A stretch of 64,000 nucleotides of DNA from Sipunculus nudus (lineage: Eukaryota > Annelida > Sipuncula > Golfingiida > Sipunculidae): the NCBI GenBank assembly GCA_026874595.1, contig CM049307.1, positions 23,286,362-23,350,361 on the forward strand. The letters run 5' to 3'. Shown here one piece after another: positions 1 to 15,700 of the stretch (position 1 is the stretch's first letter; the number at the start of each line of letters is the position of its first letter). The notes below the pieces were generated by a model. It searched no databases, was not told the DNA's origin, and was given only the letters and a program-made list of their open reading frames with translations. The position numbers were made by a program, and so were the translations under genes.

Positions 1-604
1 TCCCTATGTATCCATGTCAGTTAATGTGTCTTTTTTAAATTGAGCATGTTGAACTAACATGAAAAATAGCTTCTTCACTTTGCCCTGAAACCATTTGCTT
101 ACTCCTGTAAACAAGTGTTAAAAACAGTGGACCAGCCACGATCACAGGTGTAAACATAAACACTGTGCATGCATCGCCAAGCTACAAAACGTGTCAATAT
201 GGAGATGCTCTGACTGACTTGGCAAAAAAAAATGTAATAAATGTTCCTGCTTGCTGAATCAACACATGTTGCAGCTTATAATCAGACAGGGTCTGACAAA
301 TCTGAGCCATTCACAATTACAGTAATCTTGGTGTAAATCTTGCAGTTACATCAATTGTATTGAAGAAAAGTTAAGTCGTTATTAATGAACTGAATTAGGC
401 TTATTTTAAAGAGTAATATAATGCAATGTAACTACATGATGAATGTCTTCAGTGATATCAATTCTTAAATAGTAAAAATCCTTACTTGGTATCATTTCTT
501 CAAGTCTTGAAATCAGAGTATGTTCTGTTAAATTTGTTATATAAATAATATTAATACTGGTCATGGCAAATATCAAACGTGACATGAGAAGTTCTGTTAT
601 CCAG
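1..604. other. Upstream intron sequence
   Basis: AT-rich non-coding sequence that ends in the acceptor of the first exon (ttatccag). No exon-like cadherin motif, RNA gene or clear mobile element was seen. It is presumed to be the 3' part of an intron whose donor lies upstream of the window. Confidence 0.6.
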
Positions 605-727
605 GGAAGTCTGCGTTATGGTTTGGAGGGATATGTTCCAGCTCCTTTCTTCTTTGCTATTGACCCATCAGATGGCCGCGTTACGATCCGTAGTGACCTG
701 ACGAAAGACAGGAGTTTCAGATATGTG
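605..727 (+). CDS. Cadherin exon 1 (B core, unit 0, G type)
   Basis: 41 codons, GSLRYGLEGYVPAPFFF to SFRYV; acceptor ccag, donor gtcagt. It is the core of an EC repeat whose linker exon lies upstream. The PAPFFF core and SDLTKDRSFRY end resemble the cores at 36859-37167 and 54468. Confidence 0.88.
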
Positions 728-3700
728 GTCAGTAATTCATACTGTTTATTCATTATTTCTTGTTTCACGATTTTATATAAAGTTCATTATTTATGGGCTT
801 TTTTGTTTGTTTTAATTAATTTAAAGCATTTTAATAATTTGAACAAAAGGAGTTGTAGTTTCTTGTTATTTATATTCATAGCCAAAATTTCATTACCCCT
901 ATTGGATATCTTGTATCACTTTTCTGCTGTCACAAGTGTGCTTGTATGAAATATTATCTGCCCATTTTACATGGTATATCTTATCTTCCACAGCTCCGTG
1001 TTGCTGTATTTGATAGCGAGAACCCAAGCAGGAAGACATACACAAATCTGACTATTGATGTACAGAGGAACGAGAATGCTCCACGCTTCTCGAGAACTGA
1101 TGTCAGTGCCAACATTCTCGAGATCCATCCAATTGGTACCAGTGTGGCCCAGGTCACTGCCACAGATAATGATAAGGTGAATTTATATATTACTGACATT
1201 ACATTATCATTTTTTGACCTTGTGAATGACCTCAGTAGATCACCCTTGCAAGTCTTGTTAATATGACTTTGAGTATGACCTTCAGTGGAATATCGTAATA
1301 AAAATTATGTATACATCATTTATTTTCTGGATTACATGCTTGAAACACAGTAAATTAATTATCATTAACCAATCATCTTTTAAAAACACCATTAAGTCTT
1401 CATTTAATGACAATAAATATTCATAAATATGGTATTACCAGTACTTAGTCTCTCACTAAACCTATGTTGTGAGTATATTTTTTTAACTCTCTCATGCAAA
1501 GTTTTTATTTGATTGTACAGGAAAAGGTGGAATACATCTTCTCCAGCCGAACAGATGCCAGAGCCAGGGAGTATTTCTATCTCAACAGATATGATGGTAC
1601 CATCACATTGGCTAAACCCCTCAGCTCAACCACTGTGAACGACTTCAGTGTAAGTATTTTAACAAATACACTGTCTGATGGGGATGAACTAAAACCCATG
1701 CAGCCATTTCTCTGATCTAGTGTTTTGTTATATTTATACATATTCCAGTTTGTAGATTTCAAGCCAGTTGCTTGCATAGAAAACTATTTCCTACTCACCT
1801 TCCTAGAATTTTTACTAATACGTCTACTTATGTCTGTTTAAGGAGAAATTTGTCAGAGAAAATGCTGATGATTTTTTGTTCTGTTTTGTTATGGTGATTT
1901 ACACATATTTTTATACATTTTACTATATCCTTTAATATTATATAATGAAATTTTATTCAGATGTTTAAAATCCAAAACTTTGGTTTTTATTGTGACTTCT
2001 TATGGCCTTTGTGTCTTTATAAATTTGTGGTTTTTAACATAAATTCAAATTTTTTTTTAACATTTCAGATGAGTGTGGTTGCCTATGACAATGGATACCC
2101 CTCTAGAAACAGCACCAGTGAAGCCCGTGTGTCTGTCAGAGTCACCAGAAACGCCATCACGCCTCGTTTCAGCTCCAGTAGCTACAGTAAAGTGATCACA
2201 GAGCAGGCTGTTAGAGGTAGCTCAGTCATCCAGGTGTCTGCATCCGACAGTGACTTCAGGGTGAGTAGGATGGGTCAACGAATGCCTCCAGAGTCCCTAT
2301 ACGTATTAAATCCTGTTGTCCAATTAAAAATCATTGTCTCCTGACAAAAAAGTGTAATGAGTGCAGTGATTATATATAATTTCATTACATTTTTTTTTAG
2401 CTTTGCAGAGGACTGAATTATGACCTGTAATAATCTAGTTAAAAAACATGTAATAGATATAGACAAAGCACATTAAATAATCTTAGGAACTCTTACTTAA
2501 GTTCAAAAATAGCTCCAAAGAAGGCATTTCCTAATCGTTGTTCAGCTGCATTATTAAAATTAAATGGTTGAATTGATGTGCATTATCCTTACATCTGCTG
2601 ATCAGACCATGTCTTATTTTTCAGTCCCCATTCAATGTGGTGAACTACACACTGATTGGTGATGACAAAGCTACCACATATTTTGCCGTCAATGGAAGAA
2701 CAGGTCTTGTTTCGGTGAAAGCCAGTCTGACACCCGAGAATGATGACTTCTATACGGTAGGTGTCATCTAGTTTGTATGTGTGTGTCTTTGTGTATCAGA
2801 TGATTATTTAAATACATTCTTTGGTGGCCTATGCACCCTGTGAAATCCATATATTTTCCCATTGAATAACTTATGGTGTCTAGATTTAAATCAGTTGTTT
2901 AAGAGTCAACATCTGGCTATATATAACTTATAAGATTACACTTTATAAGAATAAACTTAATATTATTTCATAATCATGAACTTAACTTTATATATAAATA
3001 TGCTACACATATTCATTAATGTTTAGCCCATATATATGTATAAGTGATGTATCAGTATATTGCAGAAAAAACTGCACTTGACCTCATAACAGAGTTGAAA
3101 CCTGTTCTCTAGGCCCACTTGTTTAATGGTTTCATTGTATGAACCAGTTATAACTAAGCCAAGCATCCAAGGAAATTATGTGCATATGTTAATTGATAGA
3201 TCCTCTTATTAGGTTCATATAATTCCAGTTGATCACTTTTAAATGGCTGTTAATAATACTTGTTGATTCCCTCCTTACAGCTGCGCATCATTGCTACCGA
3301 TGGTGGGGATCCACCAAGGACTGCCACAGCTACTGTCAAGGTCCAGGTCACCCGGAACTTTAACGAACCACGTTTCTCACCTACTTCTTACAGGAAGGAT
3401 ATCCTGGAGACACACGACCTAGGGGTATCCATTACCAAAGTGTATGCCACAGATAGCGACACAAAGGTCAGTTGCTATAATTATAAATATGTAAAATCTG
3501 CCTCAGAGAGTGATAATATGGTTAATTATCGTAATTACACATCTTTAACACACCTCAGAGATCAATAAAAAGGTCAGTTATTATAGTAACATATCTTTTA
3601 CTAAAATTGCATCAGAAAGTGACCAAAAGGATATTTGATAAATCCATATTATTTACTTTTATTTCCTCAGAAAGTGACAAAAGGTCAGCTGTTAATTATT

Positions 3701-6700
3701 TATTTTTTCTGTTAATTGCATCATGACTTGTATAGTAAACTTTGGCAGGAACCTACAAATATAACATCTGACTGGGATACAAGGCATGGGAATAAACAGT
3801 TTCAACAAAGTAAGCACAACTTGGCATACCAATGCCAATGACAGGCCAGTGGAAAATACTTTTAATGTTACAGGATATATAATTAGACTTATTTAAAAGG
3901 AATAATCAATACTGTGCATATTAAAGAATCCTCCAAATGATTATTTGGAATTATATGATATTAAAATATATTTCTTTTCAATTTCGCAGAGCCCACACAA
4001 TAAAGTGGAGTATTTCTTCCCTGACAACACAGAGACTACCATCACAGAGTACTTCACTATTGACAGTGCAACTGGTATCATCTATCTGAAGAAATCTCTC
4101 ATGTTAGACCCACAGAAGAAGAAATCATATGGGGTGAGTGCCACCTAAATATCTCTGCTCATCATTGGTATGCATGTGCATGAGTATTCACATGTGCACT
4201 TGCAGATTTTAATCATAAGTGTATTTTTTTATGTAAATATTTTGAATAACCAAAGTAGTTTTCATACTTAAAAAAATACCTTAAAAAATCATGAATTAAT
4301 TATAATTTGTGATATGTAAGAACTTATGAGTCACAAATATTTTGAAAATGTTTAAAATTAAAAAACATTCTGTAATTTAATTTTTGAACTGTTTACAAAC
4401 TTATTTGAAATTTTCAGGATTTATTTCATAGTCAGACAAAGGTTACACATAAAAGTATATTGAAAAAATTCATCAACCTTGCAGTTTGACATGAATTTGG
4501 AATGATAAATTGACAAAGGCCTGTCAGAAAACACATGGCTCATGCTTGTAGGATTCTTCAGTTTGTAAGAGAGTTATTAAAAATCATCAAATTTTAATCT
4601 TTTGAAAATGTATGCACTGTTTAAAATTAATTCTTACTTTGATGTCATCTCTCTGTCTGATTTTTGCCACAGCCTTTCAGAGTGGCTGCCAGGGATTTGA
4701 GCATTGTTTCCAAAGAGTCCAGCTCACCTGCCAGTGTCACTATTAATGTCGCCAGGAATGAAAACGCACCAAAATTCAGCAACAAGGCCTACAGCAAGAC
4801 CATCAAGAGGAATGACACAACCAACACCAGGATTGTTGCTGTGTATGCATCAGATAGAGACACTAAGGTAAAAGTTTTTGCATGAATTATGGAAATTTGT
4901 AATAGCTTAATTTATATATATATATACATATAATTATTATTATTTTACATGATAATAAATGACCTGCTAGCCTGTTGTTGACACAGGTTTTTCATGGCAC
5001 TGAAATCATGATATTTAGCATCACCTGAATATACAGTCACTGAAATTAGCTTAACACCTTCCTTTACACCTTTAGTACATACCATTTTTGACCTAATAAG
5101 TACCTGGGACACTAAACATTTTAGTTTATGAAATTTCTGATCCCTAAACAACCTGCTTCCCCTACACCCCCTTGAGCCCAAATACGAGTTACTTTGTTTA
5201 GTCACTGACTTGTATGACTGGAACTCCTGGTAATGTCCAGAAACACCTGTCACCCTATGATGTAAAATTTGAATATTGTACTGAGGTTTTCATGTGAACC
5301 TGAATATATGATTTATATGATCAAATATGAATGAAAGAAAGAAATTTTCACTTTGAATTGCTTGCAATAAATAGTTTTGTCAGAAACTACAAAATAATGA
5401 AGGAGGTGCTTACAAGGGAAGGGTGCTTATTAGGTAGGATAGAGTATTTTCAAAGAACTAATTGCTTTTGTGTCCTTTAGTCTCTTCCTCAGAACGTAAT
5501 CATGCTTGCACTTACATTTTAGGAGCCCTTCAGGAAGGTGAAATTTGAACTGATTGGAGATGACACGGCACCGACTTTCTTCACCGTAAATGAAGGCAAT
5601 GGTGAGGTGACACTCAAGTCCTCCGTGAACGCTGACACCAGCACTGAGTACAAGGTAGGCTGCACACCTGTACTCAAAACTTCACCTGATATATATTTCA
5701 GTTTTACCTGATCCAGTACAGGTCATTTGCACATAAATGTATGTGCCATACACCTTCTTTCTGTTATTATTCTGTTTTAACTGTCTGTTATTAGAAGATA
5801 ACCAAGCCTGAAGTAATATTTTAACAAAATAATTTCTGTAAAATGTCATGCCTTTTGCATACATAGAATAACTGATAGTTAATGCTCATTCCTTATTCAT
5901 ATCAATTGATTTACCTTTGTTATTATGTCAATGTTGTATGCATAAACCATTTCCCTTTAAATATTATTAATTCTGAATGTAATCTGTAGTATGTCCAATA
6001 GTGCATGGAGATAATGTGTCCCATGTGTAGGCACAGGAAGGAAGAGATTATCTCACAGGTTTTTATATACTTGTGAGTTTTTCTATTGCAGCTCAGAATC
6101 AGAGCATCTGATGGTGGAACCCCAGCCAGGTATGACACAGCTGTGGTCACTGTGGCCATTGACCGCAACTTGAATTACCCAGAATTTACTCAGAATGAGG
6201 TCAAGGTCAAAATTTTGGAGAACATTGACCTTGGTGTGCCCTTCACACAAGTGCGGGCCCGGGATGCGGATGACAAAGCCCCGTATAACACCGTAACATA
6301 CCAGATTGCCGGAGACACCAAAGCAAAGGAATATTTCATGATCAACGAGCTAACTGGTCAGATTGCCGTCAAGAAGGGGCTCCAGCTTGATCCTGAGAGC
6401 AGGAAGACTTTCTATGTAAGAATCAACACCCCCCCCCCCTCTCTTAAGTTATTATTCACTGTTGTATATTGAAGTGCAGCAGGACCTTTGACTTCAGCAA
6501 ATATTCTGCGTAAATTAGTGAATATACAATCATAAATTTTTAGGCTTGACATGACTTGAACTTAAGTGTTGTTTGCTCCTGTTTACAAGAAAATTATCTT
6601 TTATCTCATGATTATATATATATATATTCAAAGATATAAATCCAACATGGTCAGAAGAAAAAGGTTTCATTAAAACTATGTTAAAAATGATAACAGTTTT

Positions 6701-9700
6701 ATAGAATAGTTTTTTTATTCATACATACAGTCATTATGTTATTACTTTGTGACTTGTATATAATTTAAAACTATGGTAAATGGAAGTTATTCCCATTGTC
6801 CATTTCCTATGACATTTGCAAATTGAAGGCTGTGACTTTTGATATGTCAATTATTTTTGACAGGTGACAGTCAAAGCCTATGATGGAGGTACCCCAGCAA
6901 AATCATCCCGTAGAGATGCCAGGGTAACTGTATCAGTGGTGAGAAATGAACACACACCAAGATTCACCAGCCCAACACCATACAAGATCGAGGTCAGTGA
7001 GAAACAGGTGGCCAACACCAGGGTGTATACACTCACAGCAGCAGACAGAGATGAAAGGGTAAGTTGACACTTTATTCCTTGTTTGAAAATGTCTAATTGT
7101 GTCTTAAATCAAGGGGATTTATCAAATACAGTAGACTCCAGCTTAAATAACCAAATTCCAGTAGCAATGAATGTGATAGTCTTAATAGTTTCATAGTATA
7201 AGATATAGTATGGTCAGATTATTTTATGGTCAAATGGATCAAAAGTTGGTCATCATAGTGTGGAGGCAATGGTGAACATTTATGTGCAACTGTCTTGAGC
7301 CAAAAAGGGATAAAAATGATTCATCAATAGGCTATACAGTATTAAACTTACTGAGTCTTGTGTCTTGTGGGTATTTTCTTTATTTTAAATTTTGTATTTG
7401 CATTGGGATGGTTTTCAGGACTTAAATATATACCATGTAGATTTAAATAATGAATTTTTTTTCAAAAATATTCTACAATTAATGTTCTTATGAATGTAAA
7501 TTTCACTTTAAAGGTATATTATTTGTCATAATAAAGAATGATGCATTCTTGCATGTCAAAGTTACACTTCTTATTGTTTCAGTATGATAGTCTGGTAATG
7601 TGATTTTGTCATTTGATCATATTTTCAGGGGCCATTCAGCATCATCTCGTACTCGATCATTGGTGACGACTCTGCACCTAGCTTCTTCAGGATCAATGCA
7701 AATACTGGTGAGCTCTACATAAAGAGAGAGCTGAGGTTCACAGAAGCCAATCAGATGACGGTGAGCAAACCTTCACATCAGAATCACAGGTTTCCTGTTG
7801 TGCTTCCATCTTAGAAGTTTCAAGATGTTGTTACGTTATTGTCAAGTTTATTGTTATATCTTAGAATTATGTTTTTGATCGTGGAATGCAATCCTACCAC
7901 TTGTATTCAAAGAAAAAAATGAATTTTGATACTTTTCCATACTTTTTTCATACTCTCTAGGGGGGAAATACTTTTTTTTATAATTGTCACCAGTAAATGT
8001 TGTCTTATAGTTATACATGGGGATTTGATACTCTTAATACACTTTTTTTTATGAAATTTCCAAGGTCTGTAAGGTATGTTTGACAAGTCCTTTGGCACAT
8101 TAAGCAGCTAATGACAGAGGCTCAAGTGTTATCACATCTTCATCATCAAATCACATCACAAATTTAAGACACTGCAATCACAAGACAAAAGTAACAGAAT
8201 GACTATGATGATTTTGTTATTACCTCTATTATTACCCTGTTATTACCGCTGTAATGAATATGACAGATTCGAGTGGAGGCAAGGGACCAAGGGAAGCCAT
8301 TTGCGGCCAACATCACCACTGTTCTGGTGACCATCAACAGAAATTTTGAGACTCCACGCTGGTTGCAGACATCATACACAGCAAAAATTCCTGAAAGCAT
8401 GACCCTAGGAAGTGGAATTATCTCTGTCAGAGCAGAGGACAAAGACAGAAAAGTAGGATTTAATTTTAATATGAGTCTGTAATCACATGTTATTAATATT
8501 TCAAGTAATTAGTGCTAATCATTAACTATCACAGTAATTGTTTCCTGTTTTATCATGTTATTATGGTTATTGCAAATTTTTTTGTTGTTGGTTTCACTGT
8601 TATGCTTAAAAATAAAGATAACCTAAGAGATGTCATAGGTGCCATTGATATGGATTTGAAAGAGATATTTTAATATTTACCATATAAATAGGCAAAAGCC
8701 CGCACCTCTGACCACAGCTTACAGCTAGAGGCTTTCTTGAAATTGGGAAACCAGATGAACTAGCTTTGAGTTGAAATGTTTTTATAGTGTTAAACCCATT
8801 AAAAAAGCATAGAATTTGTATCACTGCTGCTATGAAAGTTTGTGTCGCCATGATAAATGTATCTATGATTGGTATGATAACTGTGTTTCTGTGGTGGTAG
8901 AATTGATATTGTTAAGACAGTTTGTGGTTGATATGGTTATAGGCACCCTACAACAAGCTGAGTTTCACCATGGTGGGAGCCAACAACTCGCTGGAATGTT
9001 TTGATGTGCGGGAATCAAATGGTCTGGTGGTCCTAAAACGTTCTCTCTTGTTGGCACCATGCCAGGAAGATTCATACAAGGTAAGTGAACATGAAAGGCA
9101 ATTTTAGGTTGATCCGCTGAAATCATTAGAACCAAAGATGCATCTTGAATTAGATAAAACAGTGATGTTATTCCTGTATCAGTTTAACGAACTTTCCTTC
9201 AATTTAATGGAGTGTTTTTGTGTATCTTAAACCATTGTTCACACTGCACGGAAATACTTAGATCTTTTTGTGACTACATGCAGGCATTTTAAATTTTACA
9301 GTTTCTACTTTTACTAGTTTATTGTGATATTGATACTTCTGTTCCATATAGATCCAAGTCAGGGCTCAAGATGGTGGAAACCCACCCAAGATCAGCCCAC
9401 TGGCTGAGGTACAGGTGAACATCGCACGCAACAGATTTGGTCCAACATTTAGTCAAACTGCCAGTTTCCGCAAAGAGATCCGAGAGGACATCCAGACAGG
9501 CAGGAATGTGTTTAGTCTCCGCGCAGAAGATAAGGACAAGGAGGTTAGTACAATGCTTGGAGATAAGAAATAAAAAAAAATGTGACAGGATTTGTTTTTA
9601 GATATGCTTGTTTTTTTTCTGTCATTTGACATGTCTTGAATGATCTATCCTTACCAGGAACATCTCAGATTCTATTGATATCGATCATCACATTGGTAAA

Positions 9701-12700
9701 TAAACATGCAGATTATTTTATAGTAAACAATGTATTCGAGATATTAGGAATTTTTTTAGCTTAATATTTTCATCCAGTTTGGTCACAAAAGTCCTTATTT
9801 AAATGGAATAAAAACCTGAACATTTTTTATATCTTTTTTTAATCTTTTGAATTCCAATTAGAACATTTCTTATTAAATACAATAAGTGAGTATCATTGCA
9901 CAAACATATTATAATACATTGTTTATTGTTAATTTTTTCCCTGCAGGCACCATTCAACAGGATCCGATACAGAATCATTGGTGATAACAAGGCATCTGCT
10001 TACTTCCAAATCAGCCCAACAGTTGGTGACATCTCAGTGAACACTACCCTGATCAGTGACACAGAGAAGGAATACACCGTAAGTACATCAGGGCAGCAAC
10101 ATTATAAGGATTGTAGTTCAGGTGTGGGCTTTTGAGTTACATTTCAAGGATTTAGATATATCCATGGGGCATGGAAAAACTTTAACAGGAACCATTACGT
10201 TCAAGAAATATATCCAAGACTAATGTGCTAGTAATTCTAAACAAGCATGGATAATTATTGTTTCTTCTGTACATAAGTAAGGTTGGGTTTATAACTGGTT
10301 ATAGTAATATTTTAGCTACAGAACTGGGCTGTTCTTCTTAATCTGTTTAAAATTTGGCAAATGGTGCATGGTATATTGGTCACCATTGTACCAGTAAATT
10401 TGTCAAATGAATCATTTTTGTCAGTAACCATGCTGTATCTGTGTTCAAGGTCTGTAACACCTTGATCTGCTTCATCATTGTTAAATTGGAATTTTATTTA
10501 TGTTGTCATGGTTACTTCAGGTGAGAGTGTTGGCCAGTGATGGAGGGGATCCACCAAAGAGCGCAACAACAACTATTGCCCTGGTGGTCCTCAGGAACCT
10601 GTACTCTCCAGTGTTCTACCCCCAGAGGATTGAGCGCAACATACCTGAAACCTATGATCTCGGTGTCCCTGTTGCTGTTGTTAATGCCACAGACAAGGAT
10701 ACCAAGGTATGATGAAAATACTCTAAATTTCATCTGATGTAAAAGTTTTGCACAGCATAATCTGTATGTGACATTATTTGTGTTTTTGTAGTTATACTTG
10801 ATTACTTATATACTTGATATCTTTATATATTGATTGACACATAGGGTCAGGCCTTTAGCTGTGTGAAAAATGTCTTGCTTTTCTAGATTGATCTTATAAT
10901 GAATTATGACCACAATGCCCTTCTTCTGGGGTAAAATGAATAATCCAATAACTAATTTGTACATATTACGTTTGATCAATAGAAACCGCTTTTTACACTG
11001 CAGTATCTTTAAACATATTGCTTGCATCCTTAGACTGAAATTAGCAATACTATGGTGCCAAATGATTTGCCAGTTTGATAATTTGTAAAATAATCTGGGT
11101 AGAAATGATTACAATGTGATCATTCTTTTAGTGTGTAGAATGCATTGTCATTATTCGTTCCTTGTATCCAGGCTCCTTTCAATGTGGTGCGTTATGAGAT
11201 CACTGGTAACAGCAAAGCCAAGGAACATTTCTTGGTGAATGAGAGAACTGGTGAGGTCTACATCAAGAAGCCACTGACAGAGGATCCACTGAAAGTTACA
11301 GAATATCCTGTGAGTTTCCTTCTAATTCCTATATGTATTTTGCTTACCTTTGGGTAACGATTTGTGTATGTATAATTAAAAGGTTGAACTACCTGTGTAT
11401 ATGTATAGTCAAAAGTAAATCTATTTTTATATGTATTGTAAAAGGTAGATATCATAATATAAATATTTTAGTTGAAGGAATAAGTTTAATTGAATTGTTA
11501 CTATTTGCTGTTTTCTGTCATTTATATCCTATATGCCTAAATTTATTTGTGTTCGTGAGCATGCATGTGCATATATGTATGTTTATTGAGATATATAGAA
11601 ATTTTTTGTATGGTTGTATATCAGCTGTGTCAGAGATGTTACTGTTCCTACAACTCTTGTCATAGAAGTGAATGCCTATATTTAGCTGCCAAATCCTGCA
11701 TCAGTTATATTAATACCAGGCCTAGCTTGTATGTCAGATTCACATATTATAATTATCTGGCAGATTGTGGTTAGTGCCAAGGACCAAGGGAACCCACAGA
11801 GAACAAGCAATGCCCCAGCCACCGTGTTGGTTCGTGTGCAGCGTAACAAGAATTGCCCACGCTTTGAAGGAGAACCATTTACAAAGACTGTACAGCAAAC
11901 CAGAGGAGTCAATGCTGAAGTTCTTCAAATTAAAGCCACAGACTTGGATCCACAGGTAAGTTGCCTTAACATATATAGTAACAAACTCATCATATATTCA
12001 TTACAGTGTAAATGGCGATAGCATTTGTAATAAACTATGTTCTGTGACCTTATGTGACTTTATTTATACAAGCTGATTGGCTGACCCAAGTGATTCCTTT
12101 AAGGGAACATTGCATTTGAAAAATTTTCAATAGGCATAGAAATTAATTAGGGGTTGAATATTATATGATGTATTTTGTAATATTTTGTGAAAAGATAGTA
12201 GTTGTTCATTAATTTATTTTATTCAGTGCGATGTTAATCAGTTTCTAACAAAAAAATTTTGAAGCCTTAATTTAATCTTTATGCAAGAATGTCTGCTTAT
12301 GATCACATTTGCAGACCATCACTATACCCATACCCAGACTGATTCAGATTGACAGGTTGCTTCTCGTTTTTCAGGACACCATTTTCAAGGAGATTACCTT
12401 CACCTTGCTGGGTGATGACAAAGCGCCTACCTTCTTCAGAGTGGATGAGAAAACGGGAAGAGTGTACATCAAAGCAGACCTGAAGACAGACACTGAAGTC
12501 CAGTACAAGGTATGTTTACATTTCACCTTAAAAGTATTGTCCAATGATAAACTTAAAGACCTGGAGGTGCAGCACAGTTCATTATTGACTTTATAGCTAC
12601 GTATAATGACTGTCAAGCCATCACTTCTTTCTGATTGAGCAGATATCAGAAGAAAGCATTGCGGGGCATGGTTCTCTCTCTTATTGAAAGCCACTGGTAG

Positions 12701-15700
12701 TTTACCATAGACCAGTTAAACCAGCTTTTCATTGGTACTGATGCAAAACCTACATACTAAGTTACACTTTTTATGTGTTTGCAAAACTAATGTCTGAATA
12801 ATTTAGTATTCTGTGTATGGCCAATGTTTATGTAATTGTGTGGGCCATCAATCATTTACACTATTTTGCATGTTTGAGATCTGAAGGAGCAAAATAATTT
12901 TTAGTACATAAAAAAAAATTACACAATTATATATGAATTGTTTGCTTGTATGATAGTGATTGTATTTGTGTTTTCAGTTGCGTGTCATGGCCTCTGATGG
13001 TGGAAACCCACCATGTAACAAGACAACTGTGGCCATAATCAACGTTGAACGTAACTTGAACGCCCCACGATTCCTGCGTTCTGAGTACATTGCCAATGTG
13101 ATGGAGACTCATGAGCTGTCTAAGCCAATCACCACTGTTGCTGCTGAGGACAGAGATAGCAAGGTATTACATCACTACTCTAACTATTGATGATTTTATT
13201 TGATTTGATCAAACTAAAATGGGAGTATGAATAATGTCCTTTCAAGTTTACACACAGGGTTCACACTGGTGTGCAAACTGAAGAGCATTTGCTGATTTCA
13301 CAGTGCTGACCCCTATTGACAATCTGTTGCACTAATTGTCCAGACACCCTGAGTTCAAGGCTGAAACTAATATATAAAAGGCTTTGGATAAGTCCTCAAA
13401 ATTAAACTAGATTACTAAATGGAAAACTATTTTTGTTTGAAAGAAAATCACTTATGTTTTTTTATTTTGCTTCATGCAGTTAGTTCATTAAATTGAATAA
13501 CAAGCTGTCACAACTCAAATATGGAACCCTACCACATGTACTCTTTTGAGTCATGCCTTGTATAACAGATCTTAGGCAGATAATATGGTTTAGAATGAGC
13601 AAATGGTCCTAGTGGTGTTTCCAGGATGTACTCCTGATCATAATGAGGTGACAATAGCTAGGACTGCTGATTAAAGATCTGTTACCTGTATTTTAAGTCC
13701 CCTCTACTTGTGTGACATTCATTTTACAGAATCCACACAACACCATCAGGTATGAGATTGAGACCAGCTCACAGTACAAGGACAGGTTCTCTGTTGATGC
13801 CATCTCTGGACAGGTGTTCCTCAGGAGGACACTGGTGGGAGAATCAACCAGACAGTACACTGTAAGTAAACAGTATGTCAGTATTGTCCATCTTATTGGC
13901 TGTATGTGTTCATTTTGTATTCAGTGAGAGAGGATCGTCCACTGGTATTCAGTTTTAGATGACAAAAAATCTTCTTTTACTTGCTGTTGTAATTTCTTGT
14001 TAATAATTAAGGTATGGAACCTGCTTCATATTAATTGTTTGAGGAGCAAGACAGAACAATGAAAAATATAGATTGCTTTTCAAGATAGAAGAGACGACAT
14101 ACCATCAAAATAAAGGTACTATAGTCAAGATCAAGTTCAGAATATCTGAGTTTATACATTGTAACCAGCAGTAAGGTTTTGGTCATTCTAGCATTTTACA
14201 AAAGCTGTCACATTCAAAATTCTGCAAAGGATACTCTGATCATTTTCAACTTAAGAGAAACCATTATTTGGGCAGGAAAGAGGTGTTCTTATTTTAATCA
14301 AATAAAATGAAATATTACAAATTTGTTTCAGATAACTCTTTTGGCAAGAGATCAAGGCATTCCCAAGTCACTGGTCAGTCGGTCATCGAGAGTAGTCATT
14401 AACGTAGACCGTAACTTGTACCCACCAACCTTCAGCAGTCAGACCTACAGGAGAAACATCACCCAGGGAGCCAAACAAGACTCAACCATTGTGTCGGTAC
14501 GCGCTTCTGACAGGGACTCAAAGGTGAGCATTTAAAAGCAGTTCATGTTGTACAACTCAAGGTAGATACAACAGGTTATGTATTAGATAAAAAAATAAAA
14601 TAAAATGCTTCTGGAGTATTAAGTAGCTGCATCATCAAAATTATATGACAAAATTCTTACAGCATCATAAAATAAAAAAAGTGAAATTTGGATATTTTCC
14701 AGTAAGATTTTAATAAAATCTCTTAAGGAATACAGACTATTTTTAATAATTAGTTAATTACACTATGCTGCAATGGAGTTATTGAAATTCCTTTGTTTGA
14801 TTTTTATGATTATTTTAATCACTGCAAAAACCCCAGTGATTACAAATGCTCATTACTGTTTGTATTATTTTTAGGCTCCTTACAACAAGATCACATATGA
14901 AATAGTGGGTGATGACAGTGCCCCCAATTACTTCAAGGTCAACCCAGATTCTGGCACCATCACAATACAGAGAGAAGTGAACAGTGATACAGTCATTGAC
15001 TACCAGGTGAGGGGGCCCTTATAAATGCCAAAAAGGAAGTAGATTACTTTTAACAGGTTTGGTGCTTTACAGACACAAAGTAAAATTTAGAAACTTTATT
15101 CAGATTGGTTGAAATATAGAATATGATAATGTGGTCTGTTGCTAGATAAGGTGCAGTAGTTGCTTAATGTGATTAAGATCTGAATACTGATTTGTGATAA
15201 TTGAGACTGGATTAGTGAAATTACAGTATGCAAATTAACCACATATGTATCTCTTAAAGGAGTTGTCATTCTTTCTTTATATATTTGAGGTGTCACATGG
15301 GTTTACTTACATTTTCTTTATACATAGATTCGAGTTGTTGCCAAAGATGGTGGTACACCACCAAAAGAGGTTCAAGCTCTTGTGTTTGTACACGTCAACC
15401 GCAATGATCATGCTCCCAAATTTGAGAGAACGGAATACCGCAACACCATCTTGGAAACGACACCACTCAGCACATCAATCTTAAGAGTGTCAGCCAGAGA
15501 CTCAGACACAAGGGTAAGGAGAATGAGCAAACATAATGCCAGAGAACTTTTGATAACCTAATATGTTACACTCAGGTTGTAACAGTGTTTACGGTGTAAT
15601 AAGTTGGTATTTTCTTATCTTAAATGTAATGTATCAATTTTTCAGTTTTGTTGTAGTGGTATTGGAATCAAATGTTATTACAATAAGGAATCTGTGTTAT

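Noticed and set aside
981..1199. Minus-strand ORFs opposite many exons (for example 981-1199, 31080-31307, 50290-50607)
   Set aside because: They are antisense shadows of the linker exons, with hydrophobic low-complexity translations and no own motifs.
2069..2071. ATG at exon starts (2069, 53625) as possible translation starts
   Set aside because: Each follows a good acceptor and aligns with the first strand residue of other linker exons, so these are internal Met codons.
4913..4927. Short TA-rich tracts (4913, 6615, 41712) and C/G runs (6428, 57885)
   Set aside because: Too short to list as separate repeats; expected in AT-rich introns.
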